In this document: in pieces, positions 1 through 6,162 of the stretch
How positions within the stretch are numbered: position 1 is the first letter of the stretch
Layout: each line of letters begins with the position of its first letter
Origin: Verrucomicrobiota bacterium
GTDB lineage: Bacteria; Verrucomicrobiota; Verrucomicrobiia; Chthoniobacterales; UBA10450
Length of the DNA stretch: 6,361 nucleotides
Assembly: GCA_003219995.1 (NCBI GenBank)
Contig: QHRC01000074.1
Location: 17,396-23,756 of the forward strand
Reading direction: 5' to 3'
The notes under the pieces: model-generated
Told to the model about the DNA's origin: nothing
The model's input: only the letters and a program-made list of their open reading frames with translations
The model's database searches: none
Made by a program: the position numbers and the translations under genes

Positions 1-506
1 GGCAGCCCGCACTCCGGACTATGCACATTGAGTCCGATCATCCAAAACTGATGATGATGCGACTGGCCCATTTCCACCTTTGTCATCCAATAAAAAATTT
101 CGCTCGGATCGAGATCGCAAAAAATCCGCCGCTCAAACTGGAGCAATAACGGCGGGTGGATCGAATAACAAAGATTAAGCAGCGTGTTCGGACCGGCCAG
201 CCGATCGAGCAGTTCGCGCTTCGAAATGCCAATGCAACGGATCGCATCCAGATCGTGGACGTCGTTTGCCGGCTTTTGATAAAGGAGACAATAGCGACCG
301 GCCAGGCCGTGCCCGCGCAATTGCCGCCGGAAATTGTCGATCTTTGCTTCATCGTCGCGCAAATTCCGGGCGGCCGGCAGTAATTCGACCCAAACTGCGT
401 CCAGCTTCAATCGGCGCAGTCCAAGCATCCATTGCAGCGGCACGGAAAAATTTCCTCCGCCCTCGCGATACTTGGCCGCAAATCCGCACCCGAGGAAAAC
501 TGTCAT
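1..506 (-). CDS. Glycosyltransferase-like protein, N-terminal part (runs off left edge)
   Basis: I translated this leftward frame by hand. It is open for 168 codons from an ATG at 506-504 to the window edge and continues beyond it. An in-frame TGA lies upstream at 539-537, and no other ATG, GTG or TTG lies between, so the start is well defined, although no good ribosome binding site precedes it. The N-terminus (residues 1-44) has a glycine-rich turn (GGGNF, 16-20), then LQWMLGLRRL (24-33) and a hydrophobic strand ending WVELLP (39-44). Further on come CDLDPSEIFYW (130-140), a histidine run (HHH, 150-152) and IGLNVHSPECGLP near the edge. This pattern resembles, from memory, a family of GT-B-like proteins annotated as glycosyltransferases, whose N-terminal half carries a 'gGlrrLGh-V-E--P' segment and an 'LDLDP' motif. 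The donor-binding C-terminal domain is outside the window, so neither activity nor substrate can be confirmed. It is divergent from the phosphoesterase gene. The coding call is firm; the family call is moderate. Confidence 0.8.
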   Translation of the reverse strand, partial: MTVFLGCGFAAKYREGGGNFSVPLQWMLGLRRLKLDAVWVELLPAARNLRDDEAKIDNFRRQLRGHGLAGRYCLLYQKPANDVHDLDAIRCIGISKRELLDRLAGPNTLLNLCYSIHPPLLLQFERRIFCDLDPSEIFYWMTKVEMGQSHHHQFWMIGLNVHSPECGL

Positions 507-556
507 CGCGACAGAATCGCTCGTGTTTCGAGCACCTCAAGCATTCTCCCCGGGTT

Positions 557-583
557 TTGACCTTGATGCTTCCGCCAGATAAT
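557..583 (+). promoter_or_regulatory. Candidate sigma70-type promoter for the phosphoesterase gene
   Basis: TTGACC (557-562) matches the -35 consensus in five of six positions and GATAAT (578-583) matches the -10 consensus in five of six. They are separated by 15 bases, slightly short of the optimum. Transcription would begin near 590, giving a leader of about 20 bases before the GTG start at 610. The same 103-base gap carries a 5-bp inverted repeat (GCTCG/CGAGC, 519-533) close to the leftward gene's start. Inferred from consensus only. Confidence 0.4.
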
Positions 584-609
584 CGTTCTGGGACAGCTAA
601 CCTAACAAC

Positions 610-1809
610 GTGAGTTTCATCTTCAAGATCATCGGTTTGATGTTTGCCCTGGACATACTCTGGTGGTGGGTGCTGGCGCGCGCGACGAATCGCAAGTGGA
701 TCCGCGCCTTTGTCACGATTTTCATGATTGCCCAAACAGCCGGATTGATATGGCTCATCAGCGGACGGCTCTTTCAAACAGGTTGGGACCGTTGGTTACC
801 GAAGTTCGCGACGGCTGCAATATTCATTTGGCATTTTGTTGGACTCGGTTTGCTGTCGCTGCTTGCCATTACGCTGATACCGATCCTTCTCGTGCAACAA
901 ATGGTGCGCATAAGCAGGCGCCGCAGGCAACCGGAGGAACAACTCTCGAATCATCACAATCAGTACACGCGCCGTGAGTTTCTTGGAGTTGCCGCAGCCA
1001 TCACTCCGCCGCTGCTTACTCTCACCTTAACTGGCATTGCCCTGCGCCAACTGAATCACTTCCGCGTCCGCCGCCTCGTTGTCCTGATTCGCGATCTGCC
1101 ACCCGCCCTCGACGGAACGACTATCGCACACGTGAGCGACATGCATGTAGGACGCTTCACTTCCGGACGCGTTCTCCGCGAGATGGTCCGCGTGGTCAAT
1201 GAACTCCGCGCCGACCTGGTTCTCCTGACGGGCGATCTGATTAACGATGCGCTCACAACCCTCGACGAAGGAATCGAACTGGTTCGCGCGCTCGATCCGC
1301 GTCTTGGGTTGTATTTGATCGAGGGCAATCACGATCTGATTGAAAACGCCTCCGAATTCGAGCGGCGCGTAAAGGCATCCGGCATCCCCTTTCTTCTGGA
1401 CGAATCCGCTATTGCGTCCGTTCACGGTGTGCCAGTTCAGTTACTGGGCCTAAGCTGGACGCGTCGCAATGGCGCGAATCACGACGAAGCGATCTCGCGA
1501 TCTGTGCGCACGCTGTTGCAGCAACGTCGTCCGGACGTTTTCCCAATTCTGCTGGCGCATCATCCGCACGCCTTCGACGCGGCGGCTGAAGCCGGCATGC
1601 CGCTCACGCTATCGGGACACACCCACGGAGGTCAGTTGATGTTGAACGAACAACTAGGATTCGGCCCGGCGTTGTTTCGTTACTGGTCCGGAGTTTATAC
1701 TCGCGGACAAAGCAAACTCATCGTCTCAAACGGTGTCGGCAACTGGTTTCCCGTGCGCGCGAACGCGCCCGCCGAACTCATTCACCTTACCTTGCGCCGC
1801 GAATCGTGA
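610..1809 (+). CDS. Membrane-anchored calcineurin-like metallophosphoesterase (YkuE-like)
   Basis: This is a 399-residue metal-dependent phosphoesterase. All signature blocks of the calcineurin-like fold are visible in order: D177-x-H179 (VSDMHVG), G208-D209 (LTGDLIND), G239-N240-H241-D242, H317 (LLAHHPH) and G336-H337-T338-H339-G-G. The binuclear metal site therefore looks intact. The catalytic domain spans about residues 152-395. It is preceded by about three hydrophobic helices (3-23, 34-52, 68-97), an arginine-rich loop (RRRR, 103-106) and a twin-arginine-like segment TRREFLG (120-126) leading into a fourth hydrophobic stretch (127-145). The catalytic domain probably faces the periplasm. 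Related proteins such as B. subtilis YkuE have a Tat signal and act at the envelope; the substrate here is unknown. The GTG at 610 is chosen because a stop (TAA, 598-600) closes the frame just upstream. The next start, ATG at 640, would cut the first helix. Neither has a strong ribosome binding site. The TGA stop abuts a tRNA-Arg fragment. The gene appears monocistronic. Confidence 0.92.
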   Translation: MSFIFKIIGLMFALDILWWWVLARATNRKWIRAFVTIFMIAQTAGLIWLISGRLFQTGWDRWLPKFATAAIFIWHFVGLGLLSLLAITLIPILLVQQMVRISRRRRQPEEQLSNHHNQYTRREFLGVAAAITPPLLTLTLTGIALRQLNHFRVRRLVVLIRDLPPALDGTTIAHVSDMHVGRFTSGRVLREMVRVVNELRADLVLLTGDLINDALTTLDEGIELVRALDPRLGLYLIEGNHDLIENASEFERRVKASGIPFLLDESAIASVHGVPVQLLGLSWTRRNGANHDEAISRSVRTLLQQRRPDVFPILLAHHPHAFDAAAEAGMPLTLSGHTHGGQLMLNEQLGFGPALFRYWSGVYTRGQSKLIVSNGVGNWFPVRANAPAELIHLTLRRES

Positions 1810-1863
1810 TAGAGGATCTGACTACGGATTAGAAGGTTTGAGGTTCGAATCTTCACGGGCGCG
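1808..1863 (+). pseudogene. 3' fragment of a tRNA-Arg(ACG) gene, missing its 5' end
   Basis: The stretch reads as a bacterial tRNA-Arg(ACG) from the D-loop to the discriminator base. The D-loop end and 3' D-stem are GATAGAGG. The anticodon arm TCTGA-CTACGGA-TTAGA pairs in all five positions, with a G-T wobble, and carries anticodon ACG. The variable loop is AGGTT. The T-arm TGAGG-TTCGAAT-CTTCA pairs in all five positions with one wobble. The 3' acceptor strand is CGGGCGC (1856-1862) with discriminator G (1863). No CCA is encoded. The expected 5' acceptor strand, 5' D-stem and start of the D-loop (about 18 bases) are absent; the sequence there is the end of the phosphoesterase gene. GCGCC at 1794-1798 could pair with GGCGC, but no D-stem forms, so the gene is very unlikely to be functional. 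A tRNA 3' portion of this length is what site-specific integration or its decay leaves behind, but a simple rearrangement is equally possible. A pyrimidine tract (CTTTTCTTTCTT) follows. Confidence 0.8.
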
Positions 1864-1874
1864 CTTTTCTTTCT

Positions 1875-1898
1875 TACTCATGCTCGTGCTCGTGATCG
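1875..1898. repeat. Short degenerate hexamer array (TGCTCG-like, four units)
   Basis: Four consecutive hexamers read TACTCA, TGCTCG, TGCTCG, TGATCG on the plus strand. Two are identical and the outer two differ from them by two bases and one base. The array lies between the tRNA fragment and the 3' end of the nuclease gene, in sequence with no coding evidence. It could be a member of a dispersed intergenic repeat or simple-sequence drift; its small size keeps confidence low. Confidence 0.35.
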
Positions 1899-1909
1899 AA
1901 ATTGATCAC
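1892..1909. other. Perfect 6-bp hairpin across the nuclease stop codon
   Basis: GTGATC (1892-1897) and GATCAC (1904-1909) are exact inverted repeats around a 6-base A/T-rich loop. The right arm contains the stop codon of the leftward nuclease gene (TGA, complement of 1906-1908). No T tract follows on either strand, so it does not look like a standard intrinsic terminator, but it could stabilise the 3' end of either convergent transcript. Confidence 0.3.
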
Positions 1910-2697
1910 TGAAAATACGGCCGAATCTGGTCGTATTTTTTGTCCCCGATCCCGTTCACCTTCTTCAAGTCATCAGCGCTCCTGAACGGCCGCGCTGCGA
2001 TAATTCGAGCCGCCATCACGGGGCCGATACCCGGAATCAATTTCAGCTCTTTTTCGGTCGCTGTATTGATGTCGAATTTGTTAGCAAACAATCTCTCGTT
2101 CTTGCTCGGACTCGGAGGTGAGACGGGCGGAACCACCGCGATATTTGCGGCCCAGCCTCCAAGCTTGGATTGCTTCGCTCGATTCTCGAGGTCTTTAAGT
2201 TTCTGCGATTCTGCAGCGGAACTTGAGGCTCCGGGCGGTACGGCCATTTTTCCGTAGACTCGCGAAAGGCCGTTTGCAACCAACTGTTCGCCGAGATCGC
2301 CTTCCTTCGTCTGTACGAACGCGTAAAAACGCTCGATATTGCTTCGACCCATTGCATTAGCCATGTGCGTAAACACGGTGAACGGCTCGGCCAGTTTATC
2401 GTGCGTAAACTCTTTGGCTGCCTCTCCCACTTCGATAACTTGCGGCACACTGATCCCAAAATGTTTCGCCTGCTCGATCAGTCGCGCCGGATTTACTGCA
2501 TCTGTTTCGGGCGCATCGACGAGATAGAGGCGAAAAATATATTCCTTATCATTCGCACGAACGTGAAAGCTGTCCCCGTCATTTGCAGGGTTCGGAACGA
2601 GCCGACAATTTTCAAGCGTAATCCAATCGCCGCTGGCGCCTGCGGTTGCAATCGCCAGCCAAAGAGCGAGCCAAATCAGCAATGCGCGAGAAATCAA
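1906..2697 (-). CDS. Secreted SNase-like nuclease with C-terminal ComEA-type helix-hairpin-helix
   Basis: A 263-residue exported protein with two domains. Residues 1-22 form a signal peptide (short basic start, hydrophobic core, ATAGASG cleavage region). Residues about 24-185 match the staphylococcal nuclease (thermonuclease) fold: D40-G-D42 calcium-binding loop, R56 and D61-A-P-E64 (FRLYLVDAPET), a later G117-R118 and the characteristic end EQLVANGLSRVYG (137-149). The metal-binding and catalytic acids and first arginine look conserved; the second catalytic arginine is probably R118 or R123. A proline-rich linker (189-199) leads to residues 205-263, a ComEA-type DNA-binding unit with FDINTATEKEL and two hairpins, IPGIGPVMAARII and VNGIGDKKYDQI. 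The predicted role is cleavage of nucleic acid outside the cytoplasm. The TTG start overlaps the kinase stop (TTGA) and has GAGG seven bases upstream. No ATG occurs before residue 112, which would delete the signal and active site. It is the last gene of the leftward cluster. Confidence 0.92.
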   Translation of the reverse strand: MISRALLIWLALWLAIATAGASGDWITLENCRLVPNPANDGDSFHVRANDKEYIFRLYLVDAPETDAVNPARLIEQAKHFGISVPQVIEVGEAAKEFTHDKLAEPFTVFTHMANAMGRSNIERFYAFVQTKEGDLGEQLVANGLSRVYGKMAVPPGASSSAAESQKLKDLENRAKQSKLGGWAANIAVVPPVSPPSPSKNERLFANKFDINTATEKELKLIPGIGPVMAARIIAARPFRSADDLKKVNGIGDKKYDQIRPYFQ

Positions 2698-3611
2698 ATC
2701 GCTACCTCAAACTGGCTCATTAATTTGAACGTCTCGTAGCGCTGCGCGATTTCTTCCATCGCCAACTTGCGCAACCGATCAAGGCTAAATGCTTCCACGC
2801 AGAAACTGGCGAGCACGCTGCCGTAGATCATGGCTTTACGCAGATCGTTGAAGCGCACTTTCTTGACTGTTCCCGCTAAATATCCAGCCATGCCGCCGGC
2901 GAACGTGTCCCCTGCCCCAGTTGGATCGTGGATGTCCTCGAGCGGATACGCGCCGCAGCTGAAGAATTGGTCTTCTTCGCCAAAGAGCAGGGCGCCATGT
3001 TCCCCTTTTTTGATCGCGACATAACGCGGCCCCATCTTCCGAATGCGCCGCCCCGCTTTGATGAGGCTCGTTTCCTTCGTTATCTCGCGCGCTTCGCTGT
3101 CGTTCAAGATGAGAAGATCAACACGCCGAAGCAGTGCATCGAGGTCCGCTCGCGTTGTCTCGATCCAAAGATCCATCGTGTCTGCGACGACAAAGCGCGG
3201 ACGCTTCATCTGATCGAGCACATGCGATTGTAAAGACGGCGCGATGTTTGCCAGCAAAACAAAATCAGTTTGACGGTATGCATCGGGCAACGCGGGTTTG
3301 AAATTTTCAAAGACATTGAGCGCAATCGAACGCGTTTCGCGGGTGTTTAAGTCCCATGAATATTCGCCCGACCATCGAAAAGTTTTTCCGTTCGCCCGCT
3401 GCACCCCTTCGCTGTCGATCTTGCGCGACTTCCAAAACTCGAATTCGGATTCCGGAAAATCATCGCCCACCACGCCAACGAGCCGGATCGGCGAGAAAAA
3501 ACTGGCCGCAACTGCCGCGTATGAAGCCGAACCGCCTAACAAATTGGAATGCTCTTCTACCGGTGTCTTGACCGCGTCCAGTGCAATGGAACCGACAACT
3601 AAGACAGACAT
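2694..3611 (-). CDS. PfkB-family (ribokinase-like) carbohydrate/nucleoside kinase, substrate unknown
   Basis: A 305-residue cytoplasmic ATP-dependent kinase of the PfkB/ribokinase family, of normal length. The N-terminal strand VLVVGSIALD (3-12) and the substrate-side glycine motif GGSASYAAVAAS (26-37) are followed by RLVGVVGDDFP (43-53), typical of the family. N170-D-S-E173 matches the NxxE magnesium motif. VAIKKGEHGALLF (198-210) precedes the anion-hole signature D229-P-T-G-A-G-D235-T-F-A-G-G, with D235 as the expected catalytic base. No diagnostic for ribose, fructose, adenosine or hydroxymethylpyrimidine is visible. The strict DPTGAGD signature argues against ThiD despite the neighbouring thiE. 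The gene starts with ATG only six bases after the thiE stop, without a clear ribosome binding site, which suggests reinitiation or coupling. Its stop overlaps the TTG of the nuclease gene. The family call is secure; the substrate is not. Confidence 0.93.
   Translation of the reverse strand: MSVLVVGSIALDAVKTPVEEHSNLLGGSASYAAVAASFFSPIRLVGVVGDDFPESEFEFWKSRKIDSEGVQRANGKTFRWSGEYSWDLNTRETRSIALNVFENFKPALPDAYRQTDFVLLANIAPSLQSHVLDQMKRPRFVVADTMDLWIETTRADLDALLRRVDLLILNDSEAREITKETSLIKAGRRIRKMGPRYVAIKKGEHGALLFGEEDQFFSCGAYPLEDIHDPTGAGDTFAGGMAGYLAGTVKKVRFNDLRKAMIYGSVLASFCVEAFSLDRLRKLAMEEIAQRYETFKLMSQFEVAI
2705..2708 (-). promoter_or_regulatory. Ribosome binding site deciding the TTG start of the nuclease gene
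   Basis: On the minus strand GAGG is followed by TAGCGAT (7 bases) and then TTG at 2697. This is optimal spacing and lies inside the end of the kinase gene. Together with the TTGA stop/start overlap it indicates translational coupling of kinase and nuclease. Confidence 0.7.
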
Positions 3612-3617
3612 CGGAGA

Positions 3618-4262
3618 TCAGAGGTCAGCGATCAGAAGTTTTTTGCAAGCGCGCGCGTACTCAGCAATGTCCGAAGCTTTGAGCAAGCCAGATACAATTG
3701 CAACGCGAAGTGCACCAGCAGCGATGACTTGTTCGAGATTGTCGATTTTAATTCCGCCAATGCAAAAGATCGGAAGAGCCACGTTCCGATGCACGCTCTC
3801 AATCTGCTTCAACCCGATCGGCTGATAATCAGGTTTGGTTGGCGTGGCGAAAATCGGACCGAAGCCAATGTAATCGGCGCCTTCGTGTTGCGCCGCCAGC
3901 GCCTGCTCGAAATTGTGAGTTGATTTTCCTATGAAAAGGTTGCGACCAGTTTTCTTTCGCGCGACGTCGATTAAATCGTCGCTCTGACCAACATGCACCC
4001 CTTCCACGGGCACTTTGGCAGAAATCTCGGGGTGATCGTTCACAATCAGCGGCGTTGAAAATCGGGACGTCACTTTGTGTAATTGGGCTGCAAGATCGAC
4101 AAGCTCGTCCATGGACTGTTGTTTCCCGCGCAACTGAATCAAATCAACACCGCCATCAATCATTGCTTCAGCCGCGCGAATCGCATCTGCCGTATTAACG
4201 TAACTCAGGTCCAAGATACCGTAGAGCCGGCAGTCGCTTAACTTTCGCAAAGTATTATTCAC
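3618..4262 (-). CDS. thiE: Thiamine-phosphate synthase
   Basis: ThiE joins hydroxymethylpyrimidine pyrophosphate and thiazole phosphate to give thiamine phosphate, in the cytoplasm. Numbered from the GTG at 4262 (214 residues), the TIM-barrel signatures appear in order: Q43-L-R45-G-K47 (pyrophosphate binding), LIVN75-D76 (magnesium ligand), GVH90-V-G-Q93-S-D95 (magnesium ligand), IGKS114-TH, then [16 protein letters not shown] (128-143) and PIFCIGGI near the C-terminus. Length is normal for a single-domain ThiE. The start is uncertain. GTG at 4262 gives an 8-base overlap with accC. TTG at 4292 would add ten residues ([13 protein letters not shown], not family-like) and overlap accC by 38 bases, with only a weak AGG upstream. 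TTG at 4250 is another option. I prefer GTG, but none has a strong ribosome binding site. No TPP riboswitch is evident nearby. The position directly after accC suggests co-expression with fatty-acid synthesis genes rather than with a thiamine operon. Confidence 0.93.
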   Translation of the reverse strand: MNNTLRKLSDCRLYGILDLSYVNTADAIRAAEAMIDGGVDLIQLRGKQQSMDELVDLAAQLHKVTSRFSTPLIVNDHPEISAKVPVEGVHVGQSDDLIDVARKKTGRNLFIGKSTHNFEQALAAQHEGADYIGFGPIFATPTKPDYQPIGLKQIESVHRNVALPIFCIGGIKIDNLEQVIAAGALRVAIVSGLLKASDIAEYARACKKLLIADL

Positions 4263-5640
4263 GGAGCTGGGTGGCGGGAGCAACCAGCTCAAATTTGCCT
4301 GAGGACATTACTCGCTCGACAAAGCCCGTGTCGTAGTTTCCGTCGCGAAATTCGGCGCTGCGCATCATGGCGGCGTGAAACGGCACCGTCGTTTTAATGC
4401 CTGTGATATAATACTCGCCAAGCGCCCGCCGCATTCGATCGATCGCATTGATCCGCGTGGCTCCGACCGTAATGATTTTCGCGATCATCGAATCGTAGTA
4501 CGGCGGCACGCTGTAGCCAGTATAAACGTGCGAATCGATTCGAACTCCATGACCGCCCGGAGCGTAATAAAAATCGATTCGCCCTGCTGAGGGCTGAAAA
4601 TCTTTCTCCGGATCTTCGGCATTAATACGGCATTGAATTGCGTGCAGGCGTGGCGTCGCGTGGGCAATGTGCGACGAGAGCGGCTGCCCGGCGGCGATAC
4701 GAATTTGTTCTTTGACCAGGTCGCACCCATAAACTTCTTCCGTAATCGTGTGTTCCACCTGGATTCGGGTGTTCATTTCGATGAAATAAAAATGCCGCTC
4801 CTGATCGACGAGAAATTCGATTGTGCCGGCATTTTCGTAACCGACAGATTTGGCCAGCTTCACGGCAACGTTTCCCATTTTCTTGCGAAGCCCAGGGGTC
4901 ATGAGCGGTGATGGACATTCCTCGATCACCTTCTGATTGCGCCGTTGAATGGAACAATCGCGCTCGCCGAGATGAACGACGCGACCGTGACGATCAGCCA
5001 TAATTTGAAACTCGATGTGATGCGGATTGATGACGAGTTTTTCGATGTACACGTCCCCGTTCCCAAAAGCTTTCTCGGCTTCATGACGCGCTCCATGAAA
5101 TGCCGCCATCAAGCTCGGTTCGTTGCGCGCCACGCGCATGCCGCGGCCGCCGCCGCCTGCTGCCGCTTTGATCATCACCGGGTAACCGATTTTCTTCGCG
5201 ATTTTAGCCGCGTCCTGTTCCGACTCCACAATTCCGTCGCTTCCCGGCGTGACCGGCACACCGGCTTTCCGCGCAAACGCCCGAGCAACGTTTTTGTCGC
5301 CCATGGCCTGCATCGCACGCGAAGAGGGGCCGATGAATTTAATATTGCAGCTCTCGCAGACTTCAGCGAAATGCGGGTTCTCGGCGAGAAATCCATAGCC
5401 AGGATGGATGGCATCGACGTCGCCAATCTCGGCCGCGCTCATGATGCGATCGATCTTTAAGTAACTTTCAGAACTCGGCGCCGCCCCGATGCAGATTGAT
5501 TCATCCGCAAGTTGAACATGCAGCGAATCGACGTCTGCCTCGGAATAGACCGCCAGGGTGCGGATTCCGAGTTCTTTGCAAGCGCGAATCACGCGCAACG
5601 CGATCTCACCACGATTGGCAATCAAGACTTTTTCAAACAT
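4255..5640 (-). CDS. accC: Acetyl-CoA carboxylase biotin carboxylase subunit
   Basis: A 461-residue ATP-grasp enzyme that carboxylates the biotin carried by AccB, using ATP and bicarbonate, in the first step of fatty-acid synthesis. The N-terminal domain begins [18 protein letters not shown] (4-21) with [10 protein letters not shown] (79-88). The ATP-grasp domain shows K116, K158, the glycine loop [10 protein letters not shown] (159-168), [15 protein letters not shown] (223-237), E275 and E288-M-N290-T-R292-I-Q294-V-E296. R338 in CRINAEDP aligns with the conserved biotin/carboxybiotin-contacting arginine of E. coli AccC, whose numbering it nearly matches. Length is typical for a stand-alone subunit, with no fused carrier domain. 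One deviation is VEHTITEEV, where AccC usually has VEHPVTE; the T form is commoner in pyruvate carboxylase. The ATG at 5640 lacks a clear Shine-Dalgarno and sits behind a GC-rich hairpin. It lies 50 bases after accB, and its end overlaps thiE. Confidence 0.97.
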   Translation of the reverse strand: MFEKVLIANRGEIALRVIRACKELGIRTLAVYSEADVDSLHVQLADESICIGAAPSSESYLKIDRIMSAAEIGDVDAIHPGYGFLAENPHFAEVCESCNIKFIGPSSRAMQAMGDKNVARAFARKAGVPVTPGSDGIVESEQDAAKIAKKIGYPVMIKAAAGGGGRGMRVARNEPSLMAAFHGARHEAEKAFGNGDVYIEKLVINPHHIEFQIMADRHGRVVHLGERDCSIQRRNQKVIEECPSPLMTPGLRKKMGNVAVKLAKSVGYENAGTIEFLVDQERHFYFIEMNTRIQVEHTITEEVYGCDLVKEQIRIAAGQPLSSHIAHATPRLHAIQCRINAEDPEKDFQPSAGRIDFYYAPGGHGVRIDSHVYTGYSVPPYYDSMIAKIITVGATRINAIDRMRRALGEYYITGIKTTVPFHAAMMRSAEFRDGNYDTGFVERVMSSGKFELVAPATQLRE

Positions 5641-5648
5641 GATGGTGG

Positions 5649-5669
5649 GGCGCGCCCGCTGGACGCGCC
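5649..5669 (-). other. GC-rich hairpin in the accB-accC spacer
   Basis: GGCGCG and CGCGCC (5649-5654 and 5664-5669) form a 6-bp all-GC stem with a 9-base loop, ending nine bases before the accC ATG. A second perfect 10-bp palindrome, AGCCGCGGCT, occupies 5676-5685. No U tract follows, so it is not a classic terminator. It could hold back accC translation or protect the processed message; this is inferred from base pairing only. Confidence 0.4.
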
Positions 5670-5690
5670 GATTTTAGCCGCGGCTCTCAA

Positions 5691-6155
5691 TCAGTGCACA
5701 CGGAACAGCACCTGACCGAATTGCACCGGCTTGCCATTCTCTGCTAATACTTCGGCGATGACACCGCTGGTTTCTGCTTTGATTTCATTCATCACTTTCA
5801 TTGCTTCGATGATACAAACGACCGAGTCTTCATTGACGGTCTTCCCAACATCGACAAACGGCGCCCCGTCCGGCGAGCCGGCGCGGTAGAACGTTCCAAC
5901 CATGGGCGAAACGATGTCTTTCAGGAGCGGCTTGGTCTCGGCGGCTTCGCGCGCGGTGCGCGTCGGTTCGGCGGGAATGACGGTGCCCTTAGGCGAAGAG
6001 GACGCTGCTGGCGAAGCAGATGTTGTTGTTTGTTCCGGCACTGCTCTTTGAAGCTTCAGTCGAAAGCCTTCCTTCTCGATCTCGAACACCGAAAGGCCGT
6101 TCCTCTTCATCAGATCGATGATGGCTTTAATCTCTTTGATTTCTTTGAGTTCCAA
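5691..6155 (-). CDS. accB: Acetyl-CoA carboxylase biotin carboxyl carrier protein
   Basis: A 154-residue carrier protein whose biotin shuttles between AccC and the carboxyltransferase AccAD. Residues 1-38 form the usual helical/strand N-terminus (EIKAIIDLMKRNGLSVFEIEKEG-like). Residues 39-77 are a Pro/Ala/Ser/Thr-rich flexible linker. Residues 79-154 are the biotinyl domain, with IVSPMVGTFYRAGSP (81-95), the protruding thumb region expected of AccB, and the biotinylation motif E117-A-M-K120-V-M-N-E. K120 is the modified lysine. Length and order are typical. The start is TTG at 6155: AGGAGG stands seven bases upstream and the first ATG in frame (residue 16) would remove half of the N-terminal region. 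This is the first gene of the leftward cluster and is presumably transcribed with accC. accA and accD are elsewhere. Confidence 0.97.
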   Translation of the reverse strand: MELKEIKEIKAIIDLMKRNGLSVFEIEKEGFRLKLQRAVPEQTTTSASPAASSSPKGTVIPAEPTRTAREAAETKPLLKDIVSPMVGTFYRAGSPDGAPFVDVGKTVNEDSVVCIIEAMKVMNEIKAETSGVIAEVLAENGKPVQFGQVLFRVH

Positions 6156-6162
6156 GGCGCGC

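Noticed and set aside
349..777. 142-residue leftward open frame across the divergent gap
   Set aside because: It overlaps the start of the phosphoesterase and the partial glycosyltransferase gene in another frame, and its product is low-complexity and Arg/Glu-rich with no recognisable motif.
1765..1863. A full tRNA using GCGCCCG at 1765-1771, which pairs exactly with CGGGCGC at 1856-1862
   Set aside because: The span is 98-99 bases with no D-arm pairing, and the 5' part encodes the conserved C-terminus of the phosphoesterase (APAELIHLTLRR). The perfect complement is striking but most likely chance; a covariance-model scan would settle it.
1794..1863. A complete 70-base degenerate tRNA starting at GCGCC
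   Set aside because: Only five acceptor pairs form and the D-stem cannot pair, so I call only the 3' fragment.
2694..3611. Calling the kinase ThiD because of the neighbouring thiE
   Set aside because: The DPTGAGD signature and GGSASYAAVAAS motif fit the sugar/nucleoside PfkB branch rather than hydroxymethylpyrimidine kinases.
3298..3825. 175-residue rightward open frame over kinase and thiE
   Set aside because: Antisense to two well-supported genes, with no family-like features.
3612..4300. TPP riboswitch controlling thiE
   Set aside because: thiE is internal to the cluster with no spacer to hold one, and I saw no THI-box-like sequence there or upstream of accB.
4945..5460. 171-residue rightward open frame
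   Set aside because: It is antisense to accC, whose catalytic motifs are unmistakable. It is a shadow of codon bias.
5641..5690. Intrinsic terminator between accB and accC
   Set aside because: The stem is GC-rich, but no U tract follows in the leftward direction, and the two genes are expected to be co-expressed.
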